DNA from: Saccharibacillus endophyticus
GTDB taxonomy: Bacteria; Bacillota; Bacilli; Paenibacillales; Paenibacillaceae
Assembly: GCF_013185185.1 (NCBI RefSeq)
Contig: NZ_JAAZWE010000001.1
Span: 434,001-498,000, forward strand
Direction of reading: 5' to 3'
DNA: 64,000 bases
This document shows, one piece after another, positions 59,463 through 64,000 of the stretch. The position numbers were made by a program, and so were the translations under genes. Every line of letters begins with the position of its first letter. The first letter of the stretch is position 1. Under the pieces are notes generated by a model that was not told the origin of the DNA, did not search any database, and was given only the letters and a program-made list of their open reading frames with translations.

Positions 59463-62400
59463 ATGAAAAAAAATATTTATGATTGGGAAAGGTTTTGGTG
59501 TGGCCGTACTGACTCTTATTCTTTGGATCAAGAGGGTTTTTTAACTGAACCTACTTCTGAATATGGAAAATACTTATCAACTGCTGTGAAAACGGCAGAT
59601 GAACTCAAACAAGTAAAATGCTTAGCCTTATTAGGAGAGCCTGGTATTGGCAAGACTTATACTTTCAAAAAGATGTCTCAGGAACAGGAGCTTTCTCAAG
59701 ACATAATCTATATAGATCTTAGATCATTTGCTAGCGAGCAGCGTTTAATGCGCAAGCTTTTTGATAGTCCCAAATTTTTAAACTGGGTTGATAGCGATAA
59801 TTTACTTTATGTTTTCTTGGATAGTCTAGACGAGTGTTTACTTCAAATGAAAGAAATAGCTGACTTATTAGCTGATGAATTCAAAAATTATGATTGCAAT
59901 CGCCTGTTTCTAAGGATTGCTTGTCGAACTGCAGATTGGCCGTTACGTCTAGAAGAAGAATTAATTAACGCTTGGGGAGAAGACGAATTTTTGGCACTTG
60001 AAATGCTTCCGTTAAGGCGCTGCGATGTTGAAGGGGCAGCTTCAAGCGAAGGATTAGATTCTAATCAATTTTTGGAGGCCGTTATTGCTAAAAATATTGT
60101 TCCGTTTGCAATAAAACCCGTTACGCTAAAAATGTTGTTAAATATATTTGAAAGCCAAGATTCATTTCCTGACAAACAATCTCAAATATACTATGAAGGT
60201 TGCAGATGGTTGTGCGAAGAACTTAATGCTAAAATAAAAAGTTTTAAAACGACTGATGTTGAAGGGCGTTTAACTATTGCTTCGAGAATTGCCGCTCTTA
60301 CTATCTTTACAAATAAATTCACCATTGTTAGAGAGAACTATTTTGGTAGGTACCAAAAAGAAGATTTGAATATGCTTGATATCCTAAACGGTTCAGATCG
60401 ACAAATAAATCAGAATCTAGTTTTGGCTGAAAATGATGTTGCAGAGGTACTTTCTACAGGTCTTTTCACATCAAGAGGAGCTGCACGTTTTGGTTGGTCG
60501 CACCAGACTTATGCTGAGTTTTTAGCTGCTATTTACCTTATCGAAAGCAACTTTACGTTTGAACAAATGCTGAGTTTAATTAAGCATCCGACTGACCCGA
60601 CAGGTAAAATTATTCCTCAACTTCGTGAAACAGCTGTATGGCTTGCGTCTTTAAATAATAATGTCTTCCAATATATATTAGATCATGAACCGGAATTGTT
60701 GCTAAAAAGCGATATTGTAAATACAGAAGACAATGCCAAAAAAAGGATTGTAGAGCATCTTCTTTTAAAATGCGAAGCACAGGAACTACACGGATCAGAA
60801 CCAGACCTGATTAATCTACTCAATAAATTAAATCATCCTCAAATTGCTGCACAATTGCATCCTTATATAAGTAATCCAAGCAAAAATTCATTTGCTCGAA
60901 GAATTGCTATTAGAATTGCTAAAATCAATAGAGTTCAACAATTAAAAAATGAAGTTCTTCTGCTTTTACTGGATCCTAAAGAAGATCATTATCTGCGTGG
61001 TCTAGCGGTTAATACTTATGTCCAATTATGTGACTCAAGTGAAATTCAAAATTTAATGCCCTTGGTCGAAGAAAATTTGGAAGAGGACTACAATGATGAG
61101 TTAAAGGGAAAAGCTTTGAGTGCATTGTGGCCAGACGTTATTAATCTGGAGCAGTTGCTTTCTATTTTGACTCCTCCAAAGAAATTGAATTTTTGGGGCG
61201 AGTATAGATATTTTATCAAGTATAAATTTGAAGAGGCTTTAACTGAAAAGGATCTTCCTTTTGTTTTGACTTGGCTATTAGGTTATAGCGATTTCAGACA
61301 TATAGATTTTTTTTGGGAAGATTTATTTAAAGAATTAATGAATCAAGCATTAGATAACTTCGAAAACAAGTATACAGTTGAAGCTTTTATTAAAATAATT
61401 AAAATAAGATTTAAAAATTTTGATGATTTTGAATACTTAAAAAGAGAAATTAAAGTAGATATAAAGAAAAAAATCGTAGAAAAAATACTGTTAGAATCAG
61501 AAGAAGGGGTTAATCATTTAGCTTATTCTATTTTCGTTAAAGAAATAGATCTTATTTGGTTTTTGGAACAAGCATGTGAGCAAAGAGAAGAGAGGATACA
61601 AAAAAAGTTTGCTAGACTTTCTCTATGGTGCGGTGACATTTTTGAATACAGAAACGTTGAAACTATAATGAAATTTGCAAATGACAATGCTGCTGTATTC
61701 GAGACCTATAAGGGCTACTTGGAACCGATTGTATTAGACTCAAAAGAAGCAGTACAAGCAAAGAATGATTTTTATAAGTTGGAAAGACGGCGTCTAAGAA
61801 ACCGAGAGCAGCAAACTCCAAAGGTGCCTTCTTTAACAACTCGGTTCGACACTTGGATGGCAAAAGTTATAGCAGGTGAGGTTGGGCTATGGTGGAGGGT
61901 AATCTATGAGTTGGCTTATTTAGATGAAGTAAATAGAGCAGATGTATTTAATATGAATATACAAACTTATCCTGGCTGGTCGTTGATTGCAGATAGAGAA
62001 AAGCGTTTGGTTATAAATTATTCAAAAGAATATATAAAGCAAGCAGAGGTACTTAAAGAAGAATGGTTTGGTAAAAACATTCTTCATCACGCTGCAATGG
62101 CCGGCTATAAGGCTTTGAGATTGAATTATGATTTTGAACATGATTTTTTGTATTCTATAGATACAAATATATGGAGTAAATGGTCTCCGGTATTATTTTG
62201 CTCATATAATGAAAGTCCAGAGGAAGAAAAGATTCGAAAACAACTAATGAGAATGGCTTACAGCAAGGCTTCATCTAAAATTATTAATGATCTGCTGGAG
62301 CTTATGCTTAAATACGACCAAGATAATTCCAGCATTTCTTTTATTGGTTTAATGGAAGAATGTTGGGATGATGAGTTGCAAGTGAAGGTTTTTCGATTTT

Positions 62401-63608
62401 TGAGAGAACAAAAATTGAATGATCAAAACAAAAGTATACTTATTGGTGAACTTCTAGAGAGTAAGGTGTCTGGTGTAGAGGAATATGTTTTATCGATAAT
62501 TAAAACACAATTGAATAACGATGAAAATAGTAAATTATCGGCTACTATACAAGCTGTGGCTTTATTGAAATCTAATGAACAAACATGGAAACAAATATGG
62601 AATTTTAAACAACATGATCCAATATTTTTACGTGAGGTATTTTTATTAGCTGCAGACAAAACTGAAGCTAAGTTGAAAGTAAATTCTTTTTCTGAAGAAT
62701 TTTTGGCTGAGATATTTATATGGTTAACCAAGCAATTTCCTCACCATGAAGATCCCAACCACGAAAATGAAACTATGGCTCATTGGGTGGGACCAAGAGA
62801 ACATATCGCTGAATTTAGAGACAGCCTTTTAATTTTGCTAAAAGGGCGAGGAACGGAAAAATCCATTTCAGCTATTGAACAAATTATTAGATCCTTTCCT
62901 CATTTAAGCTGGTTGAATTGGACACTGCAAGAAGCTAAAGAAACAACGCGACGTAGCACATGGCAGCCAGTAAGCGCTAAAGATCTAATTTTGCTTGCGG
63001 AAAACTCTCAGAAAAGAATTGTAGACAGTGGGCATCAGCTTATAGATGTTGTATTAAAGGCACTGACAAAGATTGAGCAAAGATTACATGGTGTAACTCC
63101 TGAAGTTCGGGACATATGGAATGACGTTGGAGATAATAAGTATACACCTTACAATGAAAATGAATTTTCGGATTACATCAAAAGGAGACTTGAAGATGAA
63201 ATTCGGGGAAATGCAATCGTTGTAAATAGGGAAGTAGAGTTACAAGCTACTTTAGCGTCAGAAACAGGAGAGCGAACGGATATTCATGTGGATGCAGTAG
63301 CTCTATCAGATGCAGATAATTTTGAAAAGATAACTGTTGTTATCGAAGTAAAAGGCAATTGGCATCGGGAGCTGCTAACTGCCATGCAAACCCAGTTAGC
63401 AGATCGCTATTTAAGTGAGGGTAAGACTAGTTATGGTATCTATTTAGTGGGATGGTTTGATAGTGAAAAATGGAGTGCATCTGATTCACGTAAGAAGAAT
63501 GCCCTTAAGTACGACATAGAGGAAGTCAAAGAAATATTACACAAACAAGCAGAAGAATTATCAATCAATAAACAAATAAAAACTTTTGTAATGAATGCAA
63601 AATATTAA
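59463..63608 (+). CDS. Giant STAND-like NTPase with C-terminal PD-(D/E)xK nuclease-like domain
   Basis: A 1381-residue protein. The N-terminus WERFWCGRTDSYSLDQEGFL leads into an NTPase with Walker A GEPGIGKT (58-65), Walker B LLYVFLDSLDE (114-124, NACHT-like D-S-L-D-E) and a CRTADWP sensor. A winged-helix-like region and about 800 residues of helical repeats follow. At the C-terminus, RTDIHVDAV (D1273, D1277) and VIEVKGNWH (E1295, K1297) with a following QLADRYL helix look like a PD-(D/E)xK nuclease. The gene is visibly AT-rich against its neighbours. AAAGGAG before ATG; only 48 bases after the TerD fusion. Regulated suicide or anti-phage function is inference. Confidence 0.8.
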   Translation: MKKNIYDWERFWCGRTDSYSLDQEGFLTEPTSEYGKYLSTAVKTADELKQVKCLALLGEPGIGKTYTFKKMSQEQELSQDIIYIDLRSFASEQRLMRKLFDSPKFLNWVDSDNLLYVFLDSLDECLLQMKEIADLLADEFKNYDCNRLFLRIACRTADWPLRLEEELINAWGEDEFLALEMLPLRRCDVEGAASSEGLDSNQFLEAVIAKNIVPFAIKPVTLKMLLNIFESQDSFPDKQSQIYYEGCRWLCEELNAKIKSFKTTDVEGRLTIASRIAALTIFTNKFTIVRENYFGRYQKEDLNMLDILNGSDRQINQNLVLAENDVAEVLSTGLFTSRGAARFGWSHQTYAEFLAAIYLIESNFTFEQMLSLIKHPTDPTGKIIPQLRETAVWLASLNNNVFQYILDHEPELLLKSDIVNTEDNAKKRIVEHLLLKCEAQELHGSEPDLINLLNKLNHPQIAAQLHPYISNPSKNSFARRIAIRIAKINRVQQLKNEVLLLLLDPKEDHYLRGLAVNTYVQLCDSSEIQNLMPLVEENLEEDYNDELKGKALSALWPDVINLEQLLSILTPPKKLNFWGEYRYFIKYKFEEALTEKDLPFVLTWLLGYSDFRHIDFFWEDLFKELMNQALDNFENKYTVEAFIKIIKIRFKNFDDFEYLKREIKVDIKKKIVEKILLESEEGVNHLAYSIFVKEIDLIWFLEQACEQREERIQKKFARLSLWCGDIFEYRNVETIMKFANDNAAVFETYKGYLEPIVLDSKEAVQAKNDFYKLERRRLRNREQQTPKVPSLTTRFDTWMAKVIAGEVGLWWRVIYELAYLDEVNRADVFNMNIQTYPGWSLIADREKRLVINYSKEYIKQAEVLKEEWFGKNILHHAAMAGYKALRLNYDFEHDFLYSIDTNIWSKWSPVLFCSYNESPEEEKIRKQLMRMAYSKASSKIINDLLELMLKYDQDNSSISFIGLMEECWDDELQVKVFRFLREQKLNDQNKSILIGELLESKVSGVEEYVLSIIKTQLNNDENSKLSATIQAVALLKSNEQTWKQIWNFKQHDPIFLREVFLLAADKTEAKLKVNSFSEEFLAEIFIWLTKQFPHHEDPNHENETMAHWVGPREHIAEFRDSLLILLKGRGTEKSISAIEQIIRSFPHLSWLNWTLQEAKETTRRSTWQPVSAKDLILLAENSQKRIVDSGHQLIDVVLKALTKIEQRLHGVTPEVRDIWNDVGDNKYTPYNENEFSDYIKRRLEDEIRGNAIVVNREVELQATLASETGERTDIHVDAVALSDADNFEKITVVIEVKGNWHRELLTAMQTQLADRYLSEGKTSYGIYLVGWFDSEKWSASDSRKKNALKYDIEEVKEILHKQAEELSINKQIKTFVMNAKY

Positions 63609-63622
63609 TTCTCATCACCTAT

Positions 63623-64000
63623 TTAATTTTTATATCCTGAACGCCGATACTCCCCCGGAGTCACCCCAACCCTCTCCCTGAACGCCTTTACAAAATAGCT
63701 CAACGACCGAAACCCGCATTCCAGGCTCACCTCCTGCACGCTCTGCGTCGTTAAATGCAGGAGGCGCTGAGCCATTTTGACCCGATATTGCAGCAAATAC
63801 TCGATCGGCGATACGCTCGTATACGCCTGAAAACACCGCGCCGCTTCGCTTTTGCTAATATTGGCCGATAGGATAATATCCTGAAGCGTCACCGGATTCC
63901 GGTAATTCTCCCGAATATAAGCGATCATCTGCTGAAGTCTCACCTGCGCCTGGATCGCTTTTTTGTCTTGCGGAAATCGCGGCAGTTCATCCAGATGCGC
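63623..64000 (-). CDS. AraC-family regulator, C-terminal part (runs off window)
   Basis: The minus-strand frame is open to the window end, so the start is outside. The visible 125 residues hold the AraC double helix-turn-helix: VTLQDIILSANISKSEAARCFQAYTSVSPIEYL and TQSVQEVSLECGFRSLSYFVKAFRERVGVTPGEYR. Upstream residues HLDELPRFPQDKKAIQAQ belong to the linker. An in-frame GTG at 63943 is not the likely start, as the frame continues. Convergent with the STAND-like gene. Confidence 0.9.
   Translation of the reverse strand, partial: AHLDELPRFPQDKKAIQAQVRLQQMIAYIRENYRNPVTLQDIILSANISKSEAARCFQAYTSVSPIEYLLQYRVKMAQRLLHLTTQSVQEVSLECGFRSLSYFVKAFRERVGVTPGEYRRSGYKN

Noticed and set aside
58449..59531. 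360-codon minus-strand frame opposite the TerD-nuclease gene
   Set aside because: Mirror frame of a gene with clear domains; no motif of its own.

Overview
The window reads as chromosomal DNA of a Gram-positive Bacillota bacterium, most likely Paenibacillaceae (Paenibacillus or Saccharibacillus type). The clues are strong AGGAGG-type ribosome sites, sigmaA promoters, YesMN-type two-component pairs beside carbohydrate ABC transporters, Bacillus-type single-cluster ferredoxin, YitT, cold-shock protein and CcpA-type cre sites. Genus is inference. Most of the window is moderately GC-rich; one gene at the right end is clearly AT-rich. I saw no rRNA, tRNA, CRISPR array or recognisable insertion sequence.

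Layout. 1-3.8 kb: end of a HAD phosphatase, a MmcQ/YjbR protein, a tiny lipoprotein, and a DHA2 exporter divergent from its TetR regulator. 3.8-11.9 kb: a YesN/YesM two-component system, a sugar ABC transporter (binding protein plus two permeases) and a GH88 unsaturated-uronyl hydrolase, with a cre-like site in front of the transporter. 12.0-22.9 kb: nitrosative/anaerobic stress genes (RIC/ScdA, hybrid cluster protein Hcp, ferredoxin plus DUF488), interleaved with an ECF sigma/DUF4179 pair, an aldehyde dehydrogenase/TetR pair and two uncharacterised genes between direct repeats. 22.9-35.7 kb: three more MFS exporters, each next to its own regulator (MarR, ArsR, LysR), an alpha/beta hydrolase, a cupin, YitT, and a TetR/old-yellow-enzyme unit with decayed genes nearby. 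36-54.5 kb: a GH2 enzyme, an OmpR/HisKA two-component system followed by a lone flgB, cold-shock protein, a MarR-GNAT fusion, AraC regulators, an aldo/keto reductase and a 1966-residue secreted pectin enzyme (rhamnogalacturonan lyase plus two acetylesterases). 54.5-57.2 kb: a GntR/ABC exporter operon and a sugar O-acetyltransferase. 57.4-63.6 kb: a TerD-Mrr nuclease-TerD fusion followed by a giant AT-rich STAND-like NTPase with a C-terminal nuclease-like domain. The window ends in a partial AraC regulator.

How the genes work together. The pectin lyase/esterase, GH88 hydrolase, GH2 enzyme, ABC importer and YesMN sensor form a plant-polysaccharide theme under apparent catabolite control. Hcp, RIC, ferredoxin-DUF488 and a cupin share the same FNR/CRP-type site at nearly the same distance from the -10 box, which suggests one redox/NO regulon.

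The most novel items are: (1) the TerD-REase-TerD gene next to the STAND-like gene, a candidate conflict or anti-phage locus; (2) a family of four 120-180 bp intergenic elements whose hairpin core is conserved in sequence while the inner stem changes sequence but keeps pairing; (3) the four-promoter FNR-type regulon. Decay is visible in a LysR gene (in-frame TAG where Trp is expected), a MerR remnant, an old yellow enzyme lacking a loop, and a frameshifted hydrolase end.
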